Counted from the first letter of the stretch, positions 17,513 through 27,276 are shown. The stretch: 58,091 nucleotides of DNA from Planctomycetota bacterium (GCA_016872645.1 VGZH01000034.1:1-58091); one strand, 5' to 3'. Numbers and translations are program-made. Notes: generated by a model not told the origin, from the letters alone.

Positions 17513-17827
17513 CTACACCATGTCCTTCAACGCCTTGAGCGGGCGAACGCGGACAGCAACGCTGGCGGGCTTCGCCGGCAAGTCTCGCAACTGGCCGAGC
17601 ACCATGACGCCCTTGCGAGCCGGTTGTGCTGGCTTGTTCTTGCGAACGATTTTGCAGAGACCCGGAATAGCGAACACACCTGATCCCTTCTTGCCCAACG
17701 CTTTACCAACCTCTGCAGCCAGTGCGTCGAACACAGTCGCCACTTGCTTCTTGCTGAGTCCAGTCGCGTTGGCGACGTTCGTAAAAATTTCAGATTTGGA
17801 TGGAGCTTTGGCAGCCGCTTTGGCCAT
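17513..17827 (-). CDS. HU-family DNA-binding protein
   Basis: The 104-residue protein starts at ATG 17827 with AGGAGGG upstream. After an Ala/Lys-rich leader (MAKAAAKAPSKSE), the HU helix-turn-helix core appears: IFTNVANATGLSKKQVATVF, then ALAAEVGKALGKKGSGVFAI. A diverged beta-arm follows (LCKIVRKNKPAQPARKGVMV), with a C-terminal VRPLKALKDMV. HU-type proteins bend and compact DNA. The arm keeps its basic character and the proline expected near the tip, so DNA binding is likely. It is a single gene between a bidirectional terminator and an upstream intergenic region of about 130 bases. Confidence 0.9.
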   Translation of the reverse strand: MAKAAAKAPSKSEIFTNVANATGLSKKQVATVFDALAAEVGKALGKKGSGVFAIPGLCKIVRKNKPAQPARKGVMVLGQLRDLPAKPASVAVRVRPLKALKDMV

Positions 17828-17960
17828 GATCAGGAACCCTCCTAGCGTGGTGATGATGGACGTGACACGTCGACATGACGTACGAACGCACGGATGAAAA
17901 TAATTTGCCGACCAAATTGCAACCGGCTTTTTGCGCAAAAACCCACAATTTCCGCAAAAA

Positions 17961-20060
17961 CTAATTGTTCTTTTGTGCCGGTTCCGAACTCTCGCGAGCC
18001 GCAAATCCGGTTGCTTCCACCGCCGTCAGTCGTTGAAACGTCAAAATCTGACCCGATGAAACATCCGTGATCGTAATTTCGACCTGAGCCACTCCGAACG
18101 GAATTTCATCGCACAACCACAAGTCGACTCGATAGCGCAGAGCATTCTCCGCGTGCTGCGGTCGGAACAAAACTTGCGCGGCGGCCCGCTGACAGCGAAA
18201 CGCTTTGTTTGGGCGTAATGGCGTCTTGAGATACCGAATATGACCGGGACGATATTCCACCGACTGCGGCAACGCAGTGACGAGTTGTTGAGCGGCGGAC
18301 AAGGACGGTGGCTGTCTCCCTTCCGAATCAACGGCAAAGTCACGAAGGCTGACGGCTTCCTTCGACTTCGTGTTGTCATTGAATCTTTCAAACCGCAAAA
18401 ACTCAGACGACTTTCTGCCTTCGTTGAATGTCGCGGTGTCAATCATGACGCGATCACCTGCAGATGCGTCGGCTCGCTTCGTCCCAAGATGGCTCCAATG
18501 GAACAAGACCGTCCGCACAGGGGCCGCCTTGTTTGCAGGCGAATCGGTGAGGAGTGTCAGTGAATATTCGCCGGTCTCGCGAGTTGCTTCGGCGGCACCA
18601 AGAATCCTTGAGCCGGTTGCGGCGAATCGCACAAAGGATTGGCCTTCGACTTTCGGATCGCCAAGCTTCGGGAACCAGGTCCACAGCGGATGACCGAACT
18701 CGAAGGGGGGCGGTGGTTCGGAGTAATCGACCCATTTCCAACGTTCCATCAGCGATAGCAGCCACGTCGATTGCCACGGGTTGCTGCCGGGAAGGTTCGC
18801 CGAGACAACGGATGCCGCCAGCAAAAGCGGCGCACCAATCTGAAAACAACGACACGAGCCCCAGGCATCAAACACGGGGATCATTGCGATCAGCCACAGC
18901 GGTACGAGCCACAGCATCCAACGGAGCGCGACGCTGTTGCCGCCGTAGTTGTAGTTCTGCGTGCGAGTCATGTAGAAGCCGAAGACCACTGCCGTCAGTC
19001 CCGCTCCGACCAACAGCATCGTGCGCTGACGGCACTCGGGCCAACGCCGCCAGCGGAACCAGCCAACGAGCGTCAGCAGCCACACCGGGGTCAGCGACAG
19101 CAGGCCGTGATGTCCGATCGTGCAATGCAAAAAATACATCAGCGGCGAATCGAGATTGCGATCCAAGCCCTGCGGATTCGTCCAATAACTGGGGATCCCC
19201 TCAAACACGTAGCGGTACTTTTCGCTGCCGTAGCTGGAATAGAACGGCGACAACGATCCGGTGACGAGACAGTTCAAGGCGACGAAGGCAACCACCGGGA
19301 TCAATGCCGCTGGCACGAACAGGGTGAGAGTTCGTTTGGCGTTGGCTTTCAGCAGCAACGCTCCAAACACCACAACCAGCAGCGCGGCGGGAATCTCAAA
19401 CGTAAACGTCGCCGCCGAAAAGAAACCGGATAGCAAGAAAAAACGCTTGCGATGATCGCCGTCACTGAAGACTCGCAGCAGCGGATACACCGCCAGCACG
19501 GCACAGATCGCGGCGGGAGTGTGATTGTTGAGGGACGACGTAAACGGACCGAGCAGCGTCCCCCAACTCGCAACGGCCAGCACGAACAGCTTGCCGAAGT
19601 CGCGGCGAGCATAACGCTCGACGAGCATCGCCGTAACGATCAGTGAGAGGACTCGCGGCAGCCAGTTCACCAGCAGCAGGATGATTCGTGAAACCTCCGC
19701 AGTCTGGTCGGTCAAATTCCAGTGAGTGATCTGTTTGACGCACCAATAGACAGCGGCGACGAGCGTGCTCTGCAGCGGCGGTTTCGTTGAATAAAAGTGC
19801 CCTTCGTGTCGCACTTTGTCGATCGTCCCCCAACCGGGAGCGGCGTCGATTTCGTCGATTTGGTAAGTCCCTCGCTCGACCAGCGACCAGACCGTTGACC
19901 AACGAGACCGATCATTTGCCGATTGCAACGGCGGAGCTTGCAGGATCTGCGTGAACGACATCGCCGATGACGTGGCGATGATCAACAGCATTGCGAATCG
20001 CCGCGCCGCGCGAGCATCGGCAACGGGATCATTCGGGGCAGTCGGGCTGTGCTCGGTCAT
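17961..20060 (-). CDS. Large polytopic membrane protein, ArnT/PMT-like (glycosyltransferase-39 type)
   Basis: The 699-residue protein has about ten hydrophobic segments in the first 450 residues (for example RIILLLVNWLPRVLSLIVTA, IPAALLVVVFGALLL, LMYFLHCTIGHHGLLSLTPV), followed by a soluble C-terminal domain of about 220 residues. Early loops are rich in acidic and aromatic residues (YQIDEIDAAPGWGTIDKVRH, HFYSTKPPLQSTL), as in GT-C glycosyltransferases that use lipid-linked sugars; FYSTKPPL sits where such proteins carry their first-loop motif. Function is inferred, not proven. ATG 20060 overlaps the upstream Ftr stop by four bases, so the two are translationally coupled. Confidence 0.7.
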   Translation of the reverse strand: MTEHSPTAPNDPVADARAARRFAMLLIIATSSAMSFTQILQAPPLQSANDRSRWSTVWSLVERGTYQIDEIDAAPGWGTIDKVRHEGHFYSTKPPLQSTLVAAVYWCVKQITHWNLTDQTAEVSRIILLLVNWLPRVLSLIVTAMLVERYARRDFGKLFVLAVASWGTLLGPFTSSLNNHTPAAICAVLAVYPLLRVFSDGDHRKRFFLLSGFFSAATFTFEIPAALLVVVFGALLLKANAKRTLTLFVPAALIPVVAFVALNCLVTGSLSPFYSSYGSEKYRYVFEGIPSYWTNPQGLDRNLDSPLMYFLHCTIGHHGLLSLTPVWLLTLVGWFRWRRWPECRQRTMLLVGAGLTAVVFGFYMTRTQNYNYGGNSVALRWMLWLVPLWLIAMIPVFDAWGSCRCFQIGAPLLLAASVVSANLPGSNPWQSTWLLSLMERWKWVDYSEPPPPFEFGHPLWTWFPKLGDPKVEGQSFVRFAATGSRILGAAEATRETGEYSLTLLTDSPANKAAPVRTVLFHWSHLGTKRADASAGDRVMIDTATFNEGRKSSEFLRFERFNDNTKSKEAVSLRDFAVDSEGRQPPSLSAAQQLVTALPQSVEYRPGHIRYLKTPLRPNKAFRCQRAAAQVLFRPQHAENALRYRVDLWLCDEIPFGVAQVEITITDVSSGQILTFQRLTAVEATGFAARESSEPAQKNN

Positions 20061-20989
20061 AGCAGTTCACGCAGATAGAAATGGTGCGGTCCCAATTTGC
20101 CGCCGTAGTTGCCAGCCGTAATCAGCGTCAGTCCGGAACAGCGTGACGCGGCGTGCAGTCCGGCACGCATCGCAGCCCCAACGGCGTCGGCGGAGATTCC
20201 GTCGACAACTAATTCGTAGGCGGCACCAGAGCCGGGTGGCAGTTCGCTGTGCGTGACGGCAGTCAGCGTCGGGCAGTAGGCGTCGTTGGTGCTGGCCTTC
20301 AATTTCTTGTACCGCGAACCGACTTTGCTGCCGGCTCGAACGATGCCGCCGGGGAACGGCAACGCGACATCGGCAACGCCGCGCATCGCCGTAACCGCGG
20401 CTTCGGCAGCGTGCAACGCCTGTGATTGGTCGACGGCGCAGATCAGCAAGTTGCCGCCGGCGACTCCTTTGATCGTGCCGAATCGGTCTTCGCAAACGAA
20501 CTCACCGTCCATCACGGGAACACGCCAGAATCGTCTCTCGCCAAGTTTCTTCGAGGCTTGAAAGCCGTCGCCAAAGAAACGCAGTTGCCCACCAACGGAG
20601 ATTTGCTTGTCGCGCGGTGTTCCGGGAAGACCGTCATAGCAGGCCGTTGTCGGACAGGTCAGCACACATTGGCCGACTCGGTCGGAGGTCGCCTTCTGCA
20701 GCGCATCACGACTGAACGCGAACAGCAACACGCTGACTCCCGGGCGGCCGTCGGGTGTGTCGTCGGCGGGGATTGCTCGTTCGAGTGCCGCTTCGCAGTC
20801 ACACGCGATCACGCTGGTTGCAAATCCGCAAAGTTCAGCAGCCGCCGTCCGCGCCCAAGTGTCAGTCGCTGCGGTGATGATCAAGCGAGTGGCGGTGATG
20901 GGAAACGCTTCGGCAAACGTATCGGCGACCGGAGTGCCATGGAGATTCAAAACAGCGGGCTTTTCAGCGGTATCAGTCGCGGAAGTCAA
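20057..20989 (-). CDS. ftr: Formylmethanofuran:tetrahydromethanopterin formyltransferase
   Basis: Ftr (FhcD) moves a formyl group between a methanofuran-type cofactor and tetrahydromethanopterin in C1 metabolism. The 310-residue length is typical. Recognisable family segments are DTFAEAFPITATRLIITA near the N-terminus, CPTTACYDGLPG, GGQLRFFGDGFQASKKLGER, FGTIKGVAGGNLLICAVDQ and the C-terminal GNYGGKLGPHHFYLRELL. In planctomycetes this pathway is used for formaldehyde oxidation or detoxification. Other pathway genes (mch, fae, fhcA/B/C) are not in the window. The gene starts a coupled pair with the polytopic membrane protein. Confidence 0.93.
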   Translation of the reverse strand: MTSATDTAEKPAVLNLHGTPVADTFAEAFPITATRLIITAATDTWARTAAAELCGFATSVIACDCEAALERAIPADDTPDGRPGVSVLLFAFSRDALQKATSDRVGQCVLTCPTTACYDGLPGTPRDKQISVGGQLRFFGDGFQASKKLGERRFWRVPVMDGEFVCEDRFGTIKGVAGGNLLICAVDQSQALHAAEAAVTAMRGVADVALPFPGGIVRAGSKVGSRYKKLKASTNDAYCPTLTAVTHSELPPGSGAAYELVVDGISADAVGAAMRAGLHAASRCSGLTLITAGNYGGKLGPHHFYLRELL

Positions 20990-21161
20990 GTTGGTGAACC
21001 TTTCGAGAAGGTGATTGGCTGCGAGAGTTTAGCCGGAAGGCGGTGAGGGACAAACAGGACCGGCCATGGGAAGCAAGACCTTGGGGCAAGGGGACCGGGA
21101 GATAAGAGGGGAGCAGCGGTCCGGCGAACTGGCCCTGTCCATGTTTCTTGGAGTTCTCATA

Positions 21162-24100
21162 TCAAGTTGTCACATCACCTCCGAACGGCAACGTGAACAG
21201 AAACGTCGCTCCGCGATCGGGGTTTTGTTCGGCCCACAACTTGCCGCGATGAGCTTCGATGATCGAGCGGCTGATCGTCAGGCCCAGACCGAGGCCGTCT
21301 GACTTGGTTGTGAAGAACGGATTGAAAATCTCGTTCGTATTGACCCCTTTGAATCCATGGCCACAGTCTCGGACGGAGACAGTGAGCATGCTGTCCACCA
21401 ATTGCGTGCGGATGTTGACGCGCCGGTCTCCGACGGCATTTTCGGCCATCGCCCGATAGGCGTTGCGGAGCAAGTTGACCAGGGTTTGCTCGATCTGAAT
21501 GCAGTCGGCGAGCACCATCAAGTGCGGCGGTTGGATTTCGCACGTCAAGTCAATGTGCTGCGACTTTGTTTCGGCCGCCATGAGTTCGATCGCTTCGTGG
21601 ATCATGTCGGCGACATCGACGGTCGAGTGATGCGGCGTCGACTTGCGGCTGAAGTCGCGCATGCGGCGGATGATTTCCCCCGCGCGAGTCGCCTGCTGTC
21701 CGATCTTGTGGGTCCATTCCAGTACCTTGTCCACTTGATCGAGCCTTCCGTCGGTAAGCGTCTTCTCGCAGGCCTTTGCGAAGTTGGCGATAGCGAACAG
21801 CGGTTGATTAATCTCGTGTGAGATTCCCGCCATCAGTTCCCCCATCAAGCTGATCCGCCCGACGTGCGCGAGCTGTGCTTCCGCCTCGCGTGCCTTGTCC
21901 TCGGCCCGTCTGCGCTCGGTGATATCGCGGACATGAAACAACAATGCGGGTTGAGAGGCGTACTCGGTCTGACTGACGTGCAGGCTGATGGGAACCGGTC
22001 TTCGTCCGACATGCCAACTGAAGCCTTCCAGCTGCCGCAGTTCGCCGGAGGCCAGCTTGGGAAAATCTCGGCGCAGGTCGTCGCGACTGGCGGGTGGCAC
22101 CAATTCGATGACGTGCATGCCGATGAGCTGTTCGCGTGTGATGCCGTGCAGTTCACAAGCGGCGGGATTCACGTCCAGGACGATGCCAGTCGGAGATTCG
22201 ACGAAGATCGCATCCGGCGAATGTTCGAACAACGTGCGGAAGCGTTGTTCGCTGTCGCGCAGCGCTTGCTCTGCCTGCGTGCGGTGAATGGCGATGCCAG
22301 CCAGATACGCGGCTGTGTCCAGCAGTTGCAGGTCATCCATTCCTGGCGACCGAGGCCACTGAAAAAAGATCGACAGCACTCCCAGCACGTCGCGGCTGAA
22401 ACCTCGAATGGGTTGCGACCAGCAGGTACGGAGTTGAAACCGGTCAACCAGCGTGCGAAGTCCGCGCCACGAGGGATCGGTACCGGTGTCTTCCACGATG
22501 CGGCGTCGGCCACTGGCGACCGCATCGGCGAACGAGGGGGATCCCAAGACGACAGGCACCTGTGTCAACTGCTGATGAATTTCTTCCGGCATCGGTGAGG
22601 TGGCTTCGACTGTCAGCCACATTGAGTCCGCTTGCAGCAGCAGGATGGAACACAGTGCCCCGGGAAGTTGCATCTCCAGCACTTTGATGAGTGTTCGCAA
22701 CACACTTGGAAGATCGCGCCCGGAGGCAATTTCTTCGAGGACTTGTTGCTCGCCTTCACGCAACGCGTCAGCCTTGCGTCGCGCGGTCACGTCTTGTGCA
22801 GCAGCCAGCAAGCGAATGATTTGTCCGTTGGCATCGCGCAACGGAACCATTTGCCCTTCCAGCCAACCGTGAGAACTCGGCTCGCCATAAACCTGCGCCT
22901 GCCAAGACCGAGCCGCACCTTCACGCACCGCCTCGACCGTTCTGTTGAACACGGATCGCGACTGCGGAGTGAGCCAGTTGCTGACCGAGTGTCCCAAAAA
23001 CTGATCAGCGGCAGTTGCTTCAAAGATCTCTCGTCCAGTCGGGTTGATGTCCAGCAGCTTGCCGTCGGGAGAAAGGATCAACAGGCACTGTGGCGCGTTC
23101 TCGAAGATCGCCCGGAACCAGCTCTCGCGTTCACGGAGCAGATTCTGTTGCCGTTTGCGTTCGGAGATGTCGATGGCCGTGCCGGTAGCACCGATTAATC
23201 GTCCGGTGTCGTCCCGCATGGCGATCGCATTGAAGCTCAAATCGATCCGCCCGCCGTCCTTTCGCAAATGGGTGGTTTCGTAATCAAACAACCGCTGACC
23301 TGCGAACACGGAAGCGAAGACTTTCCTTTCCGACTCCAGTCGCTCGGGCGGTAAAAACAGGGAGAAGTTTTGGCCGAGCAATTCTTCCGGCTCGTAGCCG
23401 TAGAACTCGCGGACCGCTTGATTCACGAAGGTGAACCGTCCCTGCAAATCGACTGACCAGATCAACTCGTTGGAGGTCTCGACAAGGTCTCGATATTTCT
23501 GCTCGCTCTGCTTGAGTTCTTGCATGGCAAGCGCTCGGGCGGTGACATCCTGGCTGGTGCCGTACAGACGAATTGGCCAGCCAAATTCGTCGCGCGACAA
23601 CTTGGCCTGCGATCGCAGGTGTCGCACCGTGCCGTTCTTGTCGAGCGTTCGAAACTCGTGAACAAAATGCTCGCCTCGTTTCAGCGTGGCTCCCAATCGC
23701 AGCCGCATTTCCGCGCGGTCGTCGGGATGTACCCCTTCCAGAAATGCTTCCAACGTGCCGCCGAATTCGCCCGAAGTAATCCCCATCACCTCGTACAGCG
23801 AATCGGACCACGCGATCCGACCGTTTTTGATGTCCCATTCCCACCATCCCAACCGAGCCACGTGCTGCGTCTCTTCCAGCCGTGCCTCGACGTTGTCGAG
23901 TCGCTCGGCCAACGCTTGCATTTCGCGGCGATCTTCCAAGATCAAGAAATGCTGTGCTTGGGCGTCGCCTGTGGATACCGCCTCGGCCAGCTTGGCCGCG
24001 CGCAGCGTGATTGGCGTTTTGGTTTCATCCGTGCGATGCAGCCAGACGCCCGCCCGTTCTCCTGGACATTCGCCACGCCTCCATTGCTCGATCCAATCGG

Positions 24101-24284
24101 AAAGACGCTCGGCCGATTCTGGCTCCAGCACGTCCCACCAGCGCTGTCCTACGATCTGTTCGGTGATTCGTCCGCACAACTCCACGGCTTTGCGATTCGC
24201 GGTCAGCACCTCACCTTCCGGCCAACGGACGGCCAGCCAACCGGCCGACGAGTGCAGCAACAACGCATCGACATCAAACGTCAT
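21162..24284 (-). CDS. Multi-PAS/GAF sensor histidine kinase
   Basis: The 1,040-residue kinase shows, in order, PAS-like domains at about residues 10-115, 140-255, 262-380 and 390-510 (each ending in a helix of the ITERRRAE or ISERKRQQ type), a GAF domain at about 525-680, a further PAS at about 690-810, a HisKA dimerisation domain with the phosphorylated His in MAGISHEINQPLFAIANFAK (about 830-850) and a HATPase domain with the N-box NLLRNAYRAMAENA, DCGHGF and GLGLGLTISRSI. There is no membrane segment, so it is a cytosolic sensor. No response regulator is adjacent. It starts 20 bases after the DUF1501 stop on the same strand, suggesting a shared transcript. Confidence 0.93.
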   Translation of the reverse strand: MTFDVDALLLHSSAGWLAVRWPEGEVLTANRKAVELCGRITEQIVGQRWWDVLEPESAERLSDWIEQWRRGECPGERAGVWLHRTDETKTPITLRAAKLAEAVSTGDAQAQHFLILEDRREMQALAERLDNVEARLEETQHVARLGWWEWDIKNGRIAWSDSLYEVMGITSGEFGGTLEAFLEGVHPDDRAEMRLRLGATLKRGEHFVHEFRTLDKNGTVRHLRSQAKLSRDEFGWPIRLYGTSQDVTARALAMQELKQSEQKYRDLVETSNELIWSVDLQGRFTFVNQAVREFYGYEPEELLGQNFSLFLPPERLESERKVFASVFAGQRLFDYETTHLRKDGGRIDLSFNAIAMRDDTGRLIGATGTAIDISERKRQQNLLRERESWFRAIFENAPQCLLILSPDGKLLDINPTGREIFEATAADQFLGHSVSNWLTPQSRSVFNRTVEAVREGAARSWQAQVYGEPSSHGWLEGQMVPLRDANGQIIRLLAAAQDVTARRKADALREGEQQVLEEIASGRDLPSVLRTLIKVLEMQLPGALCSILLLQADSMWLTVEATSPMPEEIHQQLTQVPVVLGSPSFADAVASGRRRIVEDTGTDPSWRGLRTLVDRFQLRTCWSQPIRGFSRDVLGVLSIFFQWPRSPGMDDLQLLDTAAYLAGIAIHRTQAEQALRDSEQRFRTLFEHSPDAIFVESPTGIVLDVNPAACELHGITREQLIGMHVIELVPPASRDDLRRDFPKLASGELRQLEGFSWHVGRRPVPISLHVSQTEYASQPALLFHVRDITERRRAEDKAREAEAQLAHVGRISLMGELMAGISHEINQPLFAIANFAKACEKTLTDGRLDQVDKVLEWTHKIGQQATRAGEIIRRMRDFSRKSTPHHSTVDVADMIHEAIELMAAETKSQHIDLTCEIQPPHLMVLADCIQIEQTLVNLLRNAYRAMAENAVGDRRVNIRTQLVDSMLTVSVRDCGHGFKGVNTNEIFNPFFTTKSDGLGLGLTISRSIIEAHRGKLWAEQNPDRGATFLFTLPFGGDVTT

Positions 24285-24304
24285 GAACTTTGATCCGCAG
24301 ACTG

Positions 24305-25732
24305 CTATGCCAGAATATCACGCACGACTTGGCCGGCGACGTCGGTCAATCGTTCGTTGCGACCGTTGTGGAAATGGGTCAATTGTTCGTGGTCAAAACC
24401 GAGCAGATGCAGAATCGTCGCGTGCAAATCATGCACATGGACCTTGTTCTCGGCGGCACGCAGTCCGACGGCATCGGTTGTTCCGTAGGCCAGGCCGGCA
24501 CGCACGCCCGCTCCCGCCAGCCAGACCGTGTAGCCCCACGGGTTGTGATCGCGCCCTTTGCCTTGCTCGCTCATCGGCATTCGTCCGAACTCGCCACCCC
24601 AGATGACCAGTGTGTCGTCGAGCAATCCGCGCTGTTTGAGATCCCGCAACAGTCCTGCGACAGGCTTGTCCGTGCGGCGGCACATCGTCGTGTGATTGTC
24701 GAGAACATTCGTGTGAGCGTCCCAGCCGTTCGTATCGCCCGAATAAACCTGCACGAACCGCACACCCCGCTCGATCATCCGCCGAGCGAGCAGGCAACGC
24801 GTCCCGTAATCGTCGGTGTCCGGCTCGCCGATGCCGTACTGTTTCAAAGTCGTCGCCGATTCGTTTCGCAAATCGACAACCCCCGGAGCCTCCAACTGCA
24901 TCCGAAACGCCAACTCGTAGGCATTCATTCGTGCCGTGAGCTGATCGTCGAAATCTCGTTCGACGAGATGCCGCTCGTTCGCTCGCTGCACGAACGACAG
25001 CAATCGCCGCTGCCGCTCTTCGGTTACACCGTCGGGAGGCTGCAAGTATAAGATCGGACTCTTGCCTGGCCGCATCGTCGTCCCTTGAAACGTCGCGGGA
25101 AGATAACCGCTCCCCCAAGCGGGAGGCCCACCCTTCACTCCGCCACCTGGATCGGGCAGCACGACGAACGCCGGCAAGTTTTGATTCTCCGTGCCGAGTC
25201 CGTACGCGACCCACGCCCCGACGCTCGGCCGACCGGTCAGGATGCTGCCGGTATTCATCTGATAAACCGACTGCGGATGATTGACGCTGTCGCCATGACA
25301 CGACCGCAACACACACAACTCGTCCGCGCACTCGGCGATGTGGGGCAGGAATTCGGAGACTTCCAGTCCCGACTCGCCGCGCGGCCGAAACGGTTTGATC
25401 GCCGGCAACAACGGATTCGCTGCGACCTTTCGTCGAGTCATCACTGCGCCGAAACTCTCCGGCAACGGCTGCCCTGCGAGTTTCGTCAACTCCGGCTTCG
25501 GATCGAACAAATCGACGTGACTCGGCCCGCCGTGCATGAACAGCCAAATGACTCGCTTCGCCCGCGGTTCAAAATGCGTGAGCTTCGGAGCCAGCGGACT
25601 CGCGGTCTTCGCCGACGAATCACCAGTCAGCATTGTCGCCAGCGCGATTCCACCCAAGCCGCCGCCAGCACGCGAAAAAAATTCGCGCCGGGTCGAGATG
25701 CCTGCATTCCAATTGGGCGATGCACCAGTCAT
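24305..25732 (-). CDS. DUF1501 protein with Tat signal
   Basis: DUF1501 proteins are sulfatase/alkaline-phosphatase-fold relatives common in planctomycetes. The 475-residue protein starts with a twin-arginine leader (TRREFFSRAGGGLGGIALAT). Family hallmarks are RVIWLFMHGGPSHVDLFDPK, CHGDSVNHPQSVYQMNTGSI, RFVQVYSGDTNGWDAHTNV, VIWGGEFGRMPMSEQGKGRD, DHNPWGYTVWLAGAGV and a C-terminal VHDLHATILHLLG. It usually neighbours a DUF1549/DUF1553 (PSCyt1) gene; here that partner is 3-6 kb away (28.7-31.6 kb) with an unrelated plus-strand set between. The activity of DUF1501 is unproven. The kinase gene follows directly. Confidence 0.92.
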   Translation of the reverse strand: MTGASPNWNAGISTRREFFSRAGGGLGGIALATMLTGDSSAKTASPLAPKLTHFEPRAKRVIWLFMHGGPSHVDLFDPKPELTKLAGQPLPESFGAVMTRRKVAANPLLPAIKPFRPRGESGLEVSEFLPHIAECADELCVLRSCHGDSVNHPQSVYQMNTGSILTGRPSVGAWVAYGLGTENQNLPAFVVLPDPGGGVKGGPPAWGSGYLPATFQGTTMRPGKSPILYLQPPDGVTEERQRRLLSFVQRANERHLVERDFDDQLTARMNAYELAFRMQLEAPGVVDLRNESATTLKQYGIGEPDTDDYGTRCLLARRMIERGVRFVQVYSGDTNGWDAHTNVLDNHTTMCRRTDKPVAGLLRDLKQRGLLDDTLVIWGGEFGRMPMSEQGKGRDHNPWGYTVWLAGAGVRAGLAYGTTDAVGLRAAENKVHVHDLHATILHLLGFDHEQLTHFHNGRNERLTDVAGQVVRDILA

Positions 25733-25793
25733 GTTCCGCGAAGACCCTCAGCAAGACTCCCTCAAGAATCGGAGATCACTTGGCAAGTCGTTC

Positions 25794-25865
25794 TTTGAAA
25801 CGCAGAGGTCGCCGATGAGCCTCCGCGACCTCGGTGAAACCTCTTGTTCCCCTCTGCGTTTCAAA
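25794..25865. repeat. Perfect 15-bp inverted repeat with nested hairpin
   Basis: TTTGAAACGCAGAGG (25794-25808) pairs exactly with CCTCTGCGTTTCAAA (25851-25865). A nested pair (GAGGTCGC with GCGACCTC) can form instead. It lies between the divergent DUF1501 gene and the sugar isomerase gene. Confidence 0.75.
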
Positions 25866-25987
25866 AACTACGGCCATGCGACACATCCACAGTCTAACCG
25901 CCCCACGGACTTTGTGGACGCCTCGACACACGCAGGCTAGAAACCACTGCCCCTCGGCGAAGCCATTTCACCTCGGAAGGACATCTC

Positions 25988-26914
25988 ATGCAACTCGGAT
26001 TCGTCAGTGCCATCTTGCCGGAATTGTCGCTCGATGAAGTTTGTCAGGTCGCGAAAAGCATTGGCTACGACTGCGTCGAACTCTGCTGCTGGCCGGTCAG
26101 TAAGGCCGAGCGGCGGTACTCCGGCGTCACGCACGTCGATGTCACTCACTTCGGCACCGCCGAGGCCGAGCGAGTTCACGAGACCGTCGCCAAGCACGGC
26201 GTGACAATCAGCGGACTCGGCTACTACCCGAACCCGCTCAGCCCAAATCATGACGAAGCCCACACGGCCGTCGAGCATATCCAGAAGGTCATCCACGCAG
26301 CAGCATTGCTCGGCGTCCGGCAGATGAACACGTTCATCGGCCGGGATTGGACCAAGTCGGTCACCGATAACTGGCCTCGCCTGTTGCAGACCTGGAGTCC
26401 AATCGTCCGCTTCGCCGAGCAGCACGAAGTCCGCATCGGCATCGAAAACTGCCCGATGCTCTTCACGAAGGACGAATGGCCCGGCGGTAAGAACCTCGCC
26501 ACCAGTCCGGCCATCTGGCGGAAGCTGTTTGCCGATCTCGGCAGCCCGAACCTCGGCCTGAACTACGACCCGTCGCATATGATCTGGCAGCACATGGACT
26601 ACGTCGCACCGCTGCGCGAGTTCAAAGACCGGCTGTTCCACATCCACGCGAAAGACGTTCGCATTGACCACCACAAGCTGAACGAAGTCGGCATCCTCGC
26701 GCACCCGAATGAGTACCACACCCCCAAGCTCCCCGGCCTCGGCGACGTCAATTGGGGGCAGTTCTTTTCAATCCTCACTGACACCGGCTATCGCGGGCCC
26801 GTCTGCGTCGAAGTCGAAGACCGAGCCTACGAAGAGTCGCTAGATTCGCGGAAGGCGTCGTTGCGTCAAAGCGCGACGTACTTGCGAAACTACATCCCGC
26901 GACACGGAGCCTGA
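25988..26914 (+). CDS. Sugar phosphate isomerase/epimerase (xylose-isomerase-like TIM barrel)
   Basis: The 308-residue protein carries the AP-endonuclease-2 / xylose-isomerase TIM-barrel signature. It opens [20 protein letters not shown]. Metal-binding and catalytic positions are visible as GIENCPM (Glu), [10 protein letters not shown] (Asp and His), FHIHAKDV (His) and VCVEVEDR (Glu). Family members isomerise or epimerise sugars and inositols; the exact substrate cannot be read. ATG 25988 follows GGAAGGA. It leads a plus-strand run with the DUF2007 zinc-ribbon gene (2 bases between) and deoC, suggesting a shared role in sugar or deoxynucleoside catabolism. Confidence 0.9.
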   Translation: MQLGFVSAILPELSLDEVCQVAKSIGYDCVELCCWPVSKAERRYSGVTHVDVTHFGTAEAERVHETVAKHGVTISGLGYYPNPLSPNHDEAHTAVEHIQKVIHAAALLGVRQMNTFIGRDWTKSVTDNWPRLLQTWSPIVRFAEQHEVRIGIENCPMLFTKDEWPGGKNLATSPAIWRKLFADLGSPNLGLNYDPSHMIWQHMDYVAPLREFKDRLFHIHAKDVRIDHHKLNEVGILAHPNEYHTPKLPGLGDVNWGQFFSILTDTGYRGPVCVEVEDRAYEESLDSRKASLRQSATYLRNYIPRHGA

Positions 26915-26916
26915 TC

Positions 26917-27276
26917 ATGATTCAGCCACTTATGACTATTGCAGATTTTCAGCTCCTGTCAGAAGCCGAAGTCTGCAAAATCATGTTGCAAGACGAGGGG
27001 TTTGACGCAGTTCTCGCGGACGCGGAATTGGTTAATACGAACTGGTTTCTCGGCAATGCGGTCGGCTACATCAAGCTTCAAGTTCCGAGCGATCAAGCTC
27101 AAGCGGCAGCAACCTGTTTGCAGCGAGTTCGTGCGAAAGTCAAACAGAGCCACGAACAATCCGCCGGTGATGAAGCGGATGTCTGCCTGTCATGTGGTGC
27201 GGAAATGAATCCGAACGAAACTGCCTGCAGCGCGTGTGGCTGGTCGTTCGAAACCAACGAGGAGAATGAAGCGTGA
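26917..27276 (+). CDS. DUF2007-like protein with C-terminal zinc ribbon
   Basis: The 119-residue protein has an N-terminal alpha/beta domain (about 1-75: EAEVCKIMLQDEGFDAVLAD, then YIKLQVPSDQAQAAATCL) like DUF2007 putative signal-transducing proteins, and a C-terminal zinc ribbon with two CxxC pairs (CLSCGAEMNPNETACSACGW). The zinc ribbon suggests protein or nucleic-acid binding. Its stop overlaps the deoC GTG start by four bases (GTGA), and it begins 2 bases after the isomerase stop, so it is translationally coupled on both sides. Its role beside these two enzymes is unknown. Confidence 0.75.
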   Translation: MIQPLMTIADFQLLSEAEVCKIMLQDEGFDAVLADAELVNTNWFLGNAVGYIKLQVPSDQAQAAATCLQRVRAKVKQSHEQSAGDEADVCLSCGAEMNPNETACSACGWSFETNEENEA

